A stretch of DNA of 64,000 nucleotides from Anisus vortex (lineage: Eukaryota > Mollusca > Gastropoda > Planorbidae), in the NCBI GenBank assembly GCA_949126835.1, contig OX421497.1, forward strand, positions 25,895,612 through 25,959,611. The letters run 5' to 3'. Below are positions 11,451 through 23,713 of the stretch, one piece after another. The notes beneath the pieces are model-generated. The model worked only from the letters and a program-made list of their open reading frames with translations, made no database searches and was not told where the DNA came from. Every line of letters starts with the position of its first letter. Position 1 is the first letter of the stretch. The translations under genes were made by a program, and so were the position numbers.

Positions 11451-12480
11451 CCACTTAGTCTTCTCCAAACAATGGTCTCATTGGTAACTTGCAAACAGTG
11501 GCTTGGTTAAGATTGTAGTGGCTTGGCAACTTTGTTCCCACCCATGTAAGATCATATATAGTTTGTGTATGTATTTTAATATATGTCTATATTTTACAGA
11601 ACATGACAATGTGTTACAGATTACCTATATTTCTATGTTTTTTCTGTATCTTAAATTTTTCATTTTGTGCCAATTTCAATTTAAAACTAATCTTCTGCTT
11701 TGAGGTTATTTATTATAGTAAAAAAAAAGACAATCACCGTTGTCAAAGTTATCGATCTGGTTTAAACTTTGATTAAACTGGTAGACTGTTGACAAACGAA
11801 CGATTGTGTGTCATATAAAAGAACGCATAATTTCCTTTTTTTAAATTAAATTTATTTTTAAAAGTAACATAATGGAATTCTAATTATATTAAACATCTCG
11901 ATTTCCCAAAATTCGTCAAACTTCTTCAAACCGCCTCCCCTATCCATATTCGGTCGAAATAATTTATGAACGACTCCAAAGTTAAAAAAAATAATTGTGG
12001 ATTGGAATTCCATTTTGAAAATTTGTTAACTGTAAATATGAGTTGGGATCTACACACGTAACATAACATTTTTTTAATAACTTTTTAAAAAGACCTCATT
12101 TACTACCCAGAAATAACTAAATTTTATGTAAGACATGAGAAGATCTCTCCCCTTTATGGCTACGCCTATGCTTGCAATTAACCAATAAGACAATTTGGAG
12201 TAAAAATAATGTGAGAGTAAGGCAATAAAAATAAATATTTTCCAAGCGAAAAGGTGAATTTGTTTTTTATCTAGTTAAATTTCATTTTTGTTAAAAATCT
12301 CTGGTTACGGCTATATCTGGGGTTTGTTGAAGTGAAGCTGGAGAATTGGCTGTCTTGTTTATGGAGGTGTACAATAAGACTGTCAGCCTTTAAAAATGTG
12401 TGATAAAGTTCTCTTTTCTTCAGCGTTAACAGCCCACAAAAAGAAACATTTAACCTTTAATTTTTTTAATTTACAAAGTT
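11451..12480. other. 3' flank of the lectin gene, nothing recognised
   Basis: This presumably contains the lectin 3' UTR. No canonical AATAAA was found in the first few hundred bases. The remainder is AT-rich and unassigned. Confidence 0.3.
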
Positions 12481-12595
12481 ATGTCGGGCAGAGTAAGTGT
12501 TAAGGAATATGAAGTGGTTGATGAAAGTAAATTAAAGAAGATCAAATCAGAGACAGAGGCAGGGAGAGGAAGGCAATCAGACTTTTGGTTGACAG
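12481..12595 (+). CDS. Unrecognised exon-like open frame
   Basis: An ATG after an AT-rich leader opens 38 codons of polar, charged sequence (MSGRVSVKEYEVVDESKLKK...) ending at a good donor, GACAG|GTGAGG (12595/12596). The protein is not recognised. It may be a first exon of a host gene or of a hAT element whose end-like sequence lies at 12829-12886. Evidence is only the frame plus donor. Confidence 0.2.
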
Positions 12596-12828
12596 GTGAG
12601 GTTTTATTAAACGAAATAAAATTTTCATTTTATAGTGGCCACACAATTATGTATTCTATAAACGATTTAATCTTGTTTTGGAAGAGAGATGGTGCTAAAA
12701 AATTATATTGTTTTTCATTGGGTTTTAAACAAATATAAGTTAAGTTTGTGCTAGATTATTTATTTTTTTTGTACTCTTTTCCTCGATGCTGGTAGAAGTC
12801 GTTAACTGAAACTTTTCTTATAAACTGT

Positions 12829-12886
12829 GGTTCGGTTCGTTAGCAAGTTCGAGTTTGGTTCGGGTTCGGTTCGATTCCCATCTCTA
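12829..12886 (+). repeat. Possible hAT terminal region (TTCGGTTCG repeats)
   Basis: Repeated GTTCGGTTCG motifs end in GATTCCCATCTCTA. The inverse (TAGAGATGGGAATCGAACCG) resembles ends of some hAT elements with subterminal repeats. No partner end was found. Confidence 0.35.
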
Positions 12887-12974
12887 CGTCAGTAATGATT
12901 TTTTCCCTCCCTTTCACATGGAATAATGCACATTATAGCATTGTAGAAAAATGCTCCTAAGGAGTAACCTTTGC

Positions 12975-15040
12975 TTCTTATCTTATACATTACAGAGGCT
13001 CCTTCTATAAAGAAGATTATTGCGTCCTTCGCTCATCCGTGGTCCGAGTCTAGTCTTGCATTTTTATTACTATTTTAAATGATGTTAAGTTACTGGTTTT
13101 CCTGGTCTGTTCAGGCAACCTATTCCATGCCTGAATGCCACTCGGGAAGAAAGAGTGCCTATATGCATTTATTCTCGCATAAGGGACAAGGAAAGTGTTT
13201 TTGTCTTTATGTTTATCTGAGCTTTGCAACACGTTGCTCTTGGGTTGTATTTCTAAATTAGAGTTTAATGCCTTATGTATTATTACTACTTTACTCTTTG
13301 CCCTAATGCCCTCTAGTGTTTCTAGGTTTGTGTGATTTGACTAATGGTGTTACTCTTGTTAATTGGTAATATTCACTAGTTATAAATCTTGCAGCGCTTT
13401 TTAGAATTTGTTATAATTTTTTTAATTTTTTCTTTAGTTGATGGGTCCCATACAGATCCTGCATATTCTAGTATAGGCCTAACTAATGTGAGATAGCATT
13501 TTAGTTTTATATTCTTATTACATTTGTAAAAGTTCCTTTTTATCAATCCTAAAGTTTTGTTTGATTTTTTAAATACTTTATCAATATGAGGGTTCCAAGA
13601 TAACGTATCATTTATTATTACTCCTAGATACTTAGCATTGTTAGTTTGAGTTAGCTCTTTACCATAAATGAAGTAGTTTGTTATTATTTGTATCTTTTTC
13701 TTGGATAACCTTATTAGTTGGCATTTTTCTGGGTAAAAAGACATACTCCAGTTTGATTCCCATTTTTGTAGTTCATCTAGGTCTTTTTGTAAAAGTTCAC
13801 TATCTTTTCCTGTCTTTATTATTCTATAAATTATGCAATCATCGGCAAATAATCTTACTTTTGTTCCTGTGTTGATGCAATTTGGTAGATCATTCATATA
13901 AATTAGAAATAGTAGGGGCCTAGAACAGTTCCTTGCGGAACTTTTAAGTTTACTGTTATTGGTGATGACTTAGAGCCATTTATTAGCACTGTTTGTTCGC
14001 TGCCTATAAGAAAGTCCAGATTCCACTGATGCAAGGGACCAGAGATGCCAAAGTATTTAAGTTTTTTTAGAAGACTAGAATGATGAACTTTATCAAATGC
14101 TTTTGAAAAATCTAGTAATATAACATCAATTTGGTTGTTATTATCTAAAATCCTTTAGACAAGTCAACTATTAAGCCTATTAATTGAGTTTCACATGATA
14201 TGTTTTTCCTGAACCCATGTTGATGTGGGCACATTGCATTAAGTTTGTCTAAATGATTTACTAAACTACTATAAATTATATGCTCAAGTAATTTACAAGT
14301 TCTGCTTGTTAGGGAAACAGGTCTGTAATTTCCGGGGTCAGATTTATCTCCTTTTTTGAAAAGAGGGGTTACATTGGCTAATTTCCAAACCTTGGGCACT
14401 TTGCCCTGGTTTAGGGAGGCCTGAAAGGGAATGTTAAAGATTGGAGATATTTCATTAGTTAGTTCTTTAAGCAGTCTTGCTGGTATTTCATCTGGACCAG
14501 ATGCTTTGTTTACTTTTAAGTTGGTTAGGAGTTGTTTAATGCCTTTTTCATCTACATTTATATTTCCTATCATTTCTAGTTTGTTTAGATTTATGGAGAT
14601 GTCTTTGTCTGGATTTGAAAAAGATGATGCAAAGTGTGTGTCTAGGATATTAGCTTTAGTTTCATTGTCATTGTGGGTTTCATTGGTTTGGCCTTTTAGT
14701 AGAGCTATGACAGTAGTGTCCATTTTTCTTGATTTAATGTAGGACCATACGTTTTTATTATTATCTTTAGAAATTACATTGTTTACATATTCATTCTGCA
14801 GTTGTCTGCTTAGTTTCTGAGTTAAATGTTTAATTTTTAGATATTTTTTTGTAGTCAAATTGAACTAGTTGCCTTAAATTTTATAAAGAGATTTTCTTTT
14901 TGTTTACACAGTTTCTTTAGCTTTATGTTAAACCAATATTTGTTAATTTTATTTGATGTTTGTTTTATTGGCACAAAATCAGCCATTATTGTTTTTAAGT
15001 TTGCTTCTGCTTTACCTTTAAGAACTTTGATAAGGTGAAC
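12975..15040 (-). mobile_element. Jockey/CR1-type LINE, 5'-truncated, minus strand
   Basis: This is a minus-strand non-LTR retrotransposon copy covering the segment before RT, the RT domain and the 3' UTR. The 3' end reads ATCTTCTTTATAGAAGGAGC followed by GTATAAGATAAGA. The same 3' end occurs as a short fragment at about 60494-60540. A second copy of the coding end on the plus strand is interrupted at 35226-36838. No endonuclease segment remains and no clear target duplication was found. Confidence 0.85.
13053..14970 (-). pseudogene. LINE ORF2 reverse transcriptase, frameshifted
   Basis: Read on the minus strand: a pre-RT basic segment (about 14970-14700), the fingers motif ASGPDEIPARLLKEL and TPLFKKGDKSDPGNYRPVSL (14860-14300), HGFRKNISCETQL, a SKAFDKVHHSSL block in another frame (14150-14050), VPQGTVLGP (near 13925), the catalytic LFADDC (about 13850) and the thumb/C-terminal WNPHIDKVFKK...PILEYAGSVWDP, ending with SGIQAWNRLPEQ (13050-13230). 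Frame breaks near 14145, 13916 and 13376 show it is dead. The product would have been target-primed reverse transcriptase. Confidence 0.85.
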
Positions 15041-15597
15041 CTCTTAGATAAAAATCAAATAGTTTAATGGCTAATATAAACCTTAGTAACTATCTTTTCC
15101 ATAGTGCTGCAGTTGTTTTTCATAGGAATTAAATTTTTAAATAAGGGATGTTATATGAAATCCTGCCCTCTTTGGAAATTACTGCTTCCAATCCTGTGTT
15201 GCAGTCATCTAAACAAAAATTAAATGGTCTGTTGTAGCTTAGAAAAACTGGAAATACAAATTTCAGAAAGAATATCTTTTAATTAATTAAAAGTCTTGTT
15301 ACATTAGTCTCTCCGTCAGAACCAAACATTTTTCTTTAATTAAAAGATCTGATAGTGAACAGGCAATATTTGAAAAATTCCTACAGAATTTCCCATCACA
15401 TCTAGACATCTCAAGAAAACTTTATGTTTCATGAATGTCCCTCGGATGGGAACCTTAATTATTGCAGCTATTTACATCACTACCACATGGCTTACGCAGT
15501 CTATTGCTGTTGACAAAAGTGACCTTTGGTAAGGTTTAAGTAATGTTGACACTATCATGCTTTTTCAATTATTGCCGTAGATGTTTCAGATGGAAAG
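15041..15597. other. Unassigned stretch before the first LTR element
   Basis: Mostly AT-rich without recognised genes, apart from a low-confidence signal-peptide-like open frame at 15431-15528. Confidence 0.3.
15431..15528 (+). CDS. Possible signal-peptide exon
   Basis: An ATG opens a frame with a strongly hydrophobic segment (GTLIIAAIYITTTWLTQSIA) and a donor-like TTTG|GTAAGG at 15528/15529. This is the layout of a secreted-protein first exon. No downstream partner was confirmed. A candidate next exon around 15581, split by the LTR element, would create a stop if joined in this phase. It may be chance. Confidence 0.2.
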
Positions 15598-16219
15598 TGT
15601 TATGGACCTCAACGATCTCTATTATTACGACTCGTTAAATCGGATTCAATGCATATAGTTGTATCTTTATTAGAAGTCTCTAGATTCTGCTAATCTGTAG
15701 CCCAAGCTAGGGGTTCCTTGACTGACAGGTCTATGCAGCAATGTAGTTATATTCGGGATAATTATCTTCAACACCTTTCTCAACAATGATAGATCAAACA
15801 ACTCCAGTTGTTGAATAAACAATTTTATTTAAATTGTAGACTCAATATAAACGATCAATAAATGCCTCAACTGATGGCCACATAAGTATCAACAAAATGA
15901 CATTAAATATACAAGTATCAATATAGCGACTTCACTCCACAAACTTTCGAACTGAACTCACTTTAAGGAGGTGGGGACTTTACAAAGAAAACTATCATCG
16001 AAGATTCTACAGGGTCTTAATACGCATTTTAACCTCTTTCCCTATAGAATACTATGATCCAGAATTATCCTCCAATTTCCACGGGGTTGGACTAATTATT
16101 TTATTTAAACTGCCCTCAGGGCACAAAGGTCAAACCTTGGTCGCCTTGGACTCTGATACGCACTTGTTAAGAGGTCAATGCCTTACTGCGTCATTCATTT
16201 ATGACCGATATTCGTAACA
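15598..16219 (-). repeat. 3' LTR of the deleted element
   Basis: A 622-bp copy. On the minus strand it starts TGTTACGAATATC and ends CCATAACA. It is preceded, in element orientation, by the short purine-rich AAGGGTGGTCG (16220-16230), a weak polypurine tract. Confidence 0.95.
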
Positions 16220-18528
16220 CGACCACCCTTAAAAAGTTTTATAATTATTTCTTTTACATTTTAACAATACAAAAAAATGTTAATTTTAAGGAATAATTAT
16301 AAAAGAAAATATTCCGGGGAAAACAATACAGTTCAATTGGCTATTCCACTAATTCAATCAAACTGATAACAATAACATATAATATATGCAATATAAGTTC
16401 ATCTTATCAAATGGCTTAACTACAGTCATTCAATCATTCAATTTTTAATTCAAAACAATGGACAATTAAATTGTTTATCTAAATCTTGTATACAAGAAAA
16501 ATACATAGGGTTAAATATTATACAATTTAATAATTTCCATTCCATTAACATTCCACGTTAATAAAAACCCTCGCGTCCATTTAATTATAAACTAATATCT
16601 TTTACAATTTGTAATTATACAACAAAAGAAAAATCACTTAATGTCTATTCAGACACGACATATTTTTCATAAGGAGAAAAAAACGCTTTATTGAAGAACA
16701 CTAGGCTTGACCTAATTACTTTACAACAGAAAAGATTATTGCTCGTGTAGACCGTATTTTTTTTCAAGCCTGTAGGCTGACTAACAGTAGACAACTGTCT
16801 GTGACGGGACACATAAATTGAGGTCAATTCCGCACTCTCTCTCTCTCTTTTTTTTTCTCTCTCATTCCCAATTGATTCTTACAATGTTGACATGGCTATG
16901 CACATTTTTACCTCATCACAGCTTAGGTCAAAAATTGCTACGCGATTAAACAGTTATCTTTTTAATGATCATTATTTCACAACTATTATCTCAAAATTAA
17001 ATTCTTTTATGTTATTTTAAGAGAATTAAACATAGTCTGTTCCAAAATTAAAATAGTTTATAGACAATTTCATTTAACATATTTCAATCTTTCATTTTAC
17101 CATGACCTTTCTACGTCATTATTTTCTTTTTAAAAGAGTTCACATCGTAGCAGTTTTAAATTGAAACATTCTATCTTTCATGCAGACATGGATTTACTTG
17201 AAACAAATTTGGTTAATTTACTTAATTAACTATCAATCAAAGCAGATTATCTTATCTTCATACAATCTTAGTACTAAACAGTAAGTACTTATTTTCTTTA
17301 GATTACATTAAAGAAATTTCAAATACAATATTATTGACATACAAAAGATAAAGAGCATAGACTATATTTTTCCAGACAGAAATCAATTTAACAATTTTTA
17401 CAAAACAATTGCTGGTCTGAATGGTTCCATCCAAGCTTTTCATTTATGGTAAGGTTGGAATCCATTGCTCTTGTCCATTCCATAAAGGTTTTATTCATTA
17501 TTCGTAGATTCTAGGTTCTCCTGTTCCTCACAGTGTTCAGGTCTACCCAGTCTTTTGCTTGTCAATACAATTCATTCAATCTATTTTAACTAATACAGAA
17601 AAAATATAGATTAGTTTTACAATCTTGACATGAAATCCTTAATTAACATTTGTTGAACATTGGTATGTCAACATTATAAATTCTCAACCATGAAATTCTC
17701 AACCATTCTGGTTTACAGTGTCAAATCAGTGGCACATATCCTAAATTTATACAAAACAAGGATACAAAGTTTTATTTGTTTCTACTTTTGGTCTGCTTTT
17801 CATGTAACAGTATCCTAAAAGTGAAAAATCATATATAATACATTTCTTGGAATTCTTTTTAGTCATAGATCTGCCTTGCAGCAACTATTTTTACCCTACA
17901 TTATCATACATTCAATGATAATATTACAAATGAATAAATTCACATAGAAGAAATTTGCATCTTGACTCAGTGCAATTATTTCAACAACAGTACATGATAA
18001 AATAATTTTCCATAGTACAATCATAAAACATTTCTCAATACTTTAGTGATAGAAAATTCTCTTTTCTTAAAACCATTTACATCTTTTTCAATCAAATTAT
18101 CCTGTCTGCCAAATGTTTCAATTATCATTTCCAGAGATTCTCAAACATATCTTATAATCAGTCCACATTTATAATGTCCTCTGATTTAGAAACCAATTCT
18201 GCGGATAAAACTGATCTTTTTCTCTTATAGCAATTATTTTAAATGCTCAACCTAACAAGTTTGTTTAGAAATATCACACTATAATGATATTTACTCTAAC
18301 AATACTTTTACTCATTCCTTTTTCATCACAAGTAAGGGATTTAGTTTTAAAATAGTAAGTTTGGTAACTAACTATCAGTGAATTTGTCATTCAATTCATC
18401 CTGTACTCCAGGCATAAATTTTACAAATAAGAGTAACAATGTTAACAACCTCAAGCGTATTTCAATTGTTTTCAGAAGGTAAGGCTTTATCATTTTCAAA
18501 TGACATAATTTCTTTTGCCTTTCTTTCA
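16220..18528 (-). other. Non-coding interior of the deleted LTR element
   Basis: This is 2.3 kb between the gag-pro-integrase remnant and the 3' LTR. No reverse transcriptase, RNase H or envelope-like segment could be recognised on either strand. It is far longer than the 860-bp 3' untranslated part of the related complete element, so it may be foreign or highly decayed sequence. Confidence 0.5.
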
Positions 18529-21120
18529 TCACACAACAATGGCATCTGCATGTAAGCAGTGTACAATTTTTTTTCTAACAAAAACAGTTATGTCAGACAA
18601 AAAATTTATGTACTTATCTAGGTACTTGATCAGCCCAAGGAGATCCAATTCGGTCTGCCATTCCTCTTGAAGTAGTTTGAGTGGTCCTTGGACAGTGGGT
18701 CCAAAGATTGGTCCATAGGCTCCTCGACTTTCCGGATAGGATTCAGTTGACATCTCATGCTCCAGGCATACGTTCTTTAGGACTGGATTGAAGAGTTCTG
18801 GGGCGAAGTTGGTCCCTCGATCTGTCGGTATGGATTGTGGTAACCCATAGCTTTTGATAGTTTCGGTCCAGCTCTCAGCACTCGTTTCTTCGGTGATGCT
18901 CCTCAAATCTTCATCTGTACCGGCAACTGCAGGTTTGCATTGTTGTTTGTTCATGCTGTGGTCTATCTGTTCATAGACATCAGTAGTAGTAGTTTCTTCC
19001 TCGTCGACAGCTTTCTCATGCAACTGTAGCAACTCTGGGTCTACTTTCTGTTCAGCAATCAATTCATTTTGTGATGACTTCTTTGATTGTTTATTTCCTT
19101 TCGGACAATCTTCAATCATGGAGAAAATAGTAGTATCAAGTTCCACTTCTTCTTCCTCTTTCTTCTCTCGTGGGAGAATTTCTTCTTTCTTTTTCTTTTC
19201 TTGTGAGAGAATTTCTTCTTTCTTTTTCTGTGGTGTCATACCCTTTATGACATCACCTACAGGATAAAGTTCTTTTTCTTTTCCTGTCTCCACAATAGGA
19301 CTAGGGTCTGGATTTTCCTTTACAATCAGTTCAGGTCTCACCCTCCCTTTCGCCAAATCATTTGCTAGGATAACGGATATGCCCTCAACAGGAAGTTTTG
19401 ATATTACTCCAACTGTCACATATCCTGTCACCAAGTCAGATGATAGGTATATCCTATGTAGAGGTATTTCTTCTTTCCAATCAAAACCTCTCAATAGGAC
19501 AGTCTGTCCTGTCAATGTATTATCATTCAATGGTAATACATCTTTAAGCAGCAGGGTTAATGATGCCCCTGTGTCTCGTAATATTTTTACGGACTTCAGT
19601 GGTCCTTCCTTTTGTAAGGCCACACAACCTTCACTAATGAACGGTTGAAAACTGCACAGGGTCTCTGTGTCAATTTTATTCTTCCCTTGACCATGACTTT
19701 CGGGTGGTTTTTCATCTTTCGATGACTTCAGACTCTTTTCCGAGTCAAAAATACTTTGGTCTACTTTTCCGTCTCTGTGGACCTGGACTATTAATCCAAT
19801 AGTAGCCATTCTGTATTTATAATTAGGATATTCATCCTTATTTGCTTCAGTTGTAGATTTCTCTACCTTCTGACTTTTGCTCTCAGGCAAATCCACCCTC
19901 AGTGTTTCTGGTTTAGAAGAATCTTTCTTCGAATTCAGTTCGTTTGTATTTTCGCTTTCTTGTACATTCTGTATTGGTGCATGGCTAACACACAGTACCA
20001 CTTTATTAGTTCCTTTTTCTTTCCTTATGTTCCAACAGTCTTCAATGCTATGTCCTGTTCTCTTACAAAAAGTACATTGGACGTTTTTGTTGACAGGTTT
20101 TTTATTAACATCATTTTGTTTCACAAAATGCTCTTTTTCACGATGTTTTTGTGGTGTGTTTTCTGCTGGCCGTTGTGACCTAGTAAAATTCTTTTCACCC
20201 GCTGTTCTATGACACAATGTGTATTGCTCCGCTAAATCAGCAGCCTTATGTGGGTCAGTGATGTCACGCTCGGATAAATACATTCTTACATCCGGCCTCA
20301 CTTTGTTAATAAAATCTTCTAAAAGAATGATATCTTTCATTTCTTTTAATGTGGAGATATTTCTGGATTTTATCCACTGATCCATTAACTTTTCTTCTGC
20401 TCGAAGGAAGTCTAAGTGTGTTTGGTAAGGGGACATTGTATACTGACGGAACCTTTTCCGATAACTTTTCGGTATCTGGTTATAGGCTTTAAGTACAGTG
20501 TCTTTAATGACTTCATAATCATTTAAATGCTCCTCTTTTAACAATAGAACACAATCTTATGCCCTTCCCTGAGTAAAAGCTGTTCTTACTAATATTCCCC
20601 ATTTATCTTCTGGGAACTTAAAATCTCTGCAAGAAATCTCAAAGGTCTGGAAGAAATTAGCTATTTCACTTTCTTTATCAATGTAGGTAGGGACTAGCTT
20701 TTTCCATCTGGCCATCTCTACATCATTATGAGATTCTTTTTTAGTAGCTCCTATCTTCGCTAGTTCTATTCTTTCCTGACTTTCTGTTTCTCTTTGACTT
20801 TTCTTATCTCTTTCCTGACTTTCTATTTCTAGACGTCTTTGTTCCATCTCAAGACGTTTTTCTTCTATTTCCATCCGTTTCATTTCTAGTTGAAATCGAA
20901 ACTGTTCAGACATCTGACCTTCAGCTTGATATTCCTCCGCTCTTGATTCTACTTTCAACTTGCCACTCGCAATCAACACATCTTTTATCTGCTGTGTCAA
21001 CACAATTCTGGATGGTGTAGTCTCAGTAACTTCTATCTTCAAGATCTCAGCGATCTCTTTAAACTTCTTTATTGATAAAGTTTTCAGAACCTCTTCTTCT
21101 GGATTTTCAATAAATTCCAT
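18529..21120 (-). pseudogene. gag-protease frame with truncated integrase
   Basis: The minus-strand start at 21120 opens 187 codons with an N-terminal helical segment and a Glu/Arg-rich coiled coil (MEEKRLEMEQRRLEI type). A single in-frame stop at about 20557 interrupts the capsid region (...TAFTQGRA|D...), and the frame resumes for 671 codons. It continues through capsid-like sequence, a CCHC knuckle (CTFCKRTGHSIEDC), a DTG aspartic-protease motif (ILRDTGASLTLLL) and an acidic/Lys-Glu-rich linker. It then jumps to part of the integrase core (SYGLPQSIPTDRGTNF) lacking the zinc finger, the first Asp and a normal Glu block. The order Gag-protease-integrase agrees with the Gmr1-type order of its relative. 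Confidence 0.85.
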
Positions 21121-21271
21121 TCTTTAGTTAAGAGATTTTTACAGTGGTAAATTTTTCCAACTTACGTTTTTCCAATCGGAAGAATACTTCAACGTTATTA
21201 GACTTGCTCAGTAGGTCACTGCTCCAACACACAACACAACACAACTTGAATATATGCTTCACTATACAACT

Positions 21272-21289
21272 ATCCCGGACGAGCCCCCA
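21272..21289 (-). other. Primer-binding site, tRNA-Pro
   Basis: On the minus strand, three bases after the 5' LTR, the sequence TGGGGGCTCGTCCGGGAT is an 18-nt perfect complement of the 3' end of tRNA-Pro. The same primer site is well known from murine leukaemia virus. Confidence 0.9.
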
Positions 21290-21292
21290 ATA

Positions 21293-21914
21293 TGTTATGG
21301 ACCTCAACGATCTCTATTATTACGACTCGTTAAATCGGATTCAATGCATATAGTTGTATCTTTATTAGAAGTCTCTAGATTCTGCTAATCTGTAGCCCAA
21401 GCTAGGGGTTCCTTGACTGACAGGTCTATGCAGCAATGTAGTTATATTCGGGATAATTATCTTCAACACCTTTCTCAACAATGATAGATCAAACAACTCC
21501 AGTTGTTGAATAAACAATTTTATTTAAATTGTAGACTCAATATTAACGATCAATAAATGCCTCAACTGATGGCCACATAAGTATCAACAAAATGACATTA
21601 AATATACAAGTATCAATATAGCGACTTCACTCCACAAACTTTCGAACTGAACTCACTTTAAGGAGGTGGGGACTTTACAAAGAAAACTATCATCGAAGAT
21701 TCTACAGGGTCTTAATACGCATTTTAACCTCTTTCCCTATAGAATACTACGATCCAGAATTATCCTCCAATTTCCACGGGGTTGGACTAATTATTTTATT
21801 TAAACTGCCCTCAGGGCACAAAGGTCAAACCTTGGTCGCCTTGGACTCTGATACGCACTTGTTAAGAGGTCAATGCCTTACTACGTCATTCATTTATGAC
21901 CGATATTCGTAACA
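21293..21914 (-). repeat. 5' LTR of the deleted element
   Basis: This 622-bp copy is nearly identical to 15598-16219. The three differences seen are ATTAAC/ATAAAC, ACTACG/ACTATG and ACTACG/ACTGCG. Confidence 0.95.
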
Positions 21915-21918
21915 AAAG

Positions 21919-22836
21919 TGAAATTGGCACTATACACCAAGATAACATAAAGGTAAGCCTTGGGGGAGGGAGTTTATCAGCCGTGGGAAACTGGCATAAT
22001 CATCATCTATGCCAAAGGGTATTACCCGAAATTTAAACATTCCATCGGGGGGCTGCAATCGAGAAAACCCCCTCAGCTTTAGCAGAATCTGAAAGTATGA
22101 TGACAAAAGATCAATTTTAGTTATTAATTTTATTAATCTATCTTTTCTATTCAGTCATCCACCTTGGGTTTTTTATATGAGGGCGACACTCATGGTCACC
22201 TATGGTAATTACACAATTACGAGATCGCGTCCCATGACTGGTCGATGGGCGTGGCTCGTGTCAATGTGTCTAGTAATTGTAGCTAATCCTAAAATGGTAG
22301 TGGTTGAAAGATGGTGGGTGGAGTGTTTATAGGCGATTCAAAGTGCCAATCCATATTTACAATGACTCTTTTTCTTATACAATCACGTGTTCTAAGCGTG
22401 AATCCTTGTCCAAAAAACAAACTCAATTGTTTTTCTTTAAAGGTTCGCGCTAGGCCTTATATTTTAGTTTAGACAAAGGCTCCTAATGGACACACTATGA
22501 GAGACGGTGAAAACAAAGGTAACACAATTCAGTTTCACCACCTGTGGGAGCAACCTACTATACAAAGGGTATGAGGTTGGAGTGGGAATAAGAGGGGTGG
22601 GGTGGCACTTATACATGGTGTGGTGAGGACCAAAGGAGACGGCCCCTTCCACCACCCATGGATTACGTGTTCCTAACACTTTACTTAAGGGACCCCGTAT
22701 TAACTTAATAACTTAACATTCCACTTAGATAACCTCATTTTAAGCCATGGATTTCATTTAGTAGACAAGAGTGTCATCATATCACCAGTTTCAATAAAAA
22801 CATGACATATTATACGTTTGTCAATTTCACCATTGC
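21919..22836. other. Spacer between the two LTR elements
   Basis: No gene recognised. A donor-like AAAG|GTAAGC at 21952/21953 lies 34 bp from the element and could close a small exon continuing from 15581-15597 across the insertion. This is weakly supported. Confidence 0.3.
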
Positions 22837-22840
22837 CTAT

Positions 22841-23437
22841 TGTTACGAGTAGTTTATTTCCATAATTAGATTGGTTCTGTTATTATTAACTAAAGTTAAA
22901 ATGAAATAATCTTAAACCCGAAATGTTTCCGTGTTAGGAATAAAACATGTATATGTCTAGACACTACGTCATAGCAATAAAATACGTCATATGCACGAGG
23001 GTTGAATACCGTTGTTTAGTGCTAGTTTGGGCGCTAATGTGTGAGGACTGTTTTTGACCACTTTCTTAAAGATAGGATTACAGCTTAATTCATTATAGAA
23101 GAATCTCAACTGATTAAGTTTCATTATATAATACTGATACATGTATTCTGTGGTATTGTTATATTTTATCATCTCAACTTGTTGGAATAAAATTGTGTTC
23201 AATTTCAAACAGGATTGTGGATTTCCTATATATTGAGGTACAGTTTATCTAAATCACTTTATACACAAAAGATTCATATCGCCACGAGTCAAATAAACAT
23301 CAAATCTAATTCAATAACATCAATATAAATTCTTATACAACCTTGTGAGATCCATGATGGATATGAATCAAAATAATATATAATAATACATTACTAAAAA
23401 TATCATCTAACGTCAGTAGCTGATTTCGCACGTGACA
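22841..23437 (+). repeat. 5' LTR of the Gmr1-like element
   Basis: This 597-bp LTR starts TGTTACGAGTAG and ends GCACGTGACA. Confidence 0.95.
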
Positions 23438-23443
23438 AAAGAT

Positions 23444-23463
23444 TGGGGGCTCAAGTCCTGGAT
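23444..23463 (+). other. Primer-binding site, tRNA-Pro-like
   Basis: TGGGGGCTCAAGTCCTGGAT lies six bases after the LTR. The first nine bases match the tRNA-Pro complement used by the neighbouring element. The rest aligns with a 2-base insertion and one mismatch, so the exact tRNA or isoacceptor is uncertain. Confidence 0.7.
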
Positions 23464-23713
23464 CTAAAGTTTGTATGTATAAGAATTGAGAATATACAAC
23501 TGTTTTAGTGAAACGATTTACAACAAATATTTATTCAAATTCTGTCTACGTGGGAGGCACTGTCTGTGTTCGAACATACTGTTTTCAGCTTTGTACACAA
23601 TCATCTTAAAATTTATCTTCTACAAATTAACAGTGGTGTAAAATATTTCAAAGGACTTTATGAAAGGTAAAGTTGAAATTTGTTATCTTCTATTTACGTC
23701 ATTAATATAAAAC

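Larger units (their letters stand above)
15598..21914 (-). mobile_element. Internally deleted Gypsy-type LTR retrotransposon
   Basis: Two 622-bp LTRs bound a 5.07 kb interior with a minus-strand gag-protease frame and a short integrase remnant. Reverse transcriptase and RNase H are missing. Flanking 4-bp duplications AAAG lie at 15594-15597 and 21915-21918. The LTRs differ by about three substitutions by eye (roughly 99.5% identical), so insertion is recent although the interior is defective. It is related in Gag, protease, LTR start (TGTTACGA) and primer site to the complete element at 22841-29992, whose enzymes it may have used. Confidence 0.95.

Noticed and set aside
16220..18528. Reverse transcriptase remnant in the deleted LTR element
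   Set aside because: No YxDD, LTAYFQIPL-like or RNase H motif could be read on either strand.
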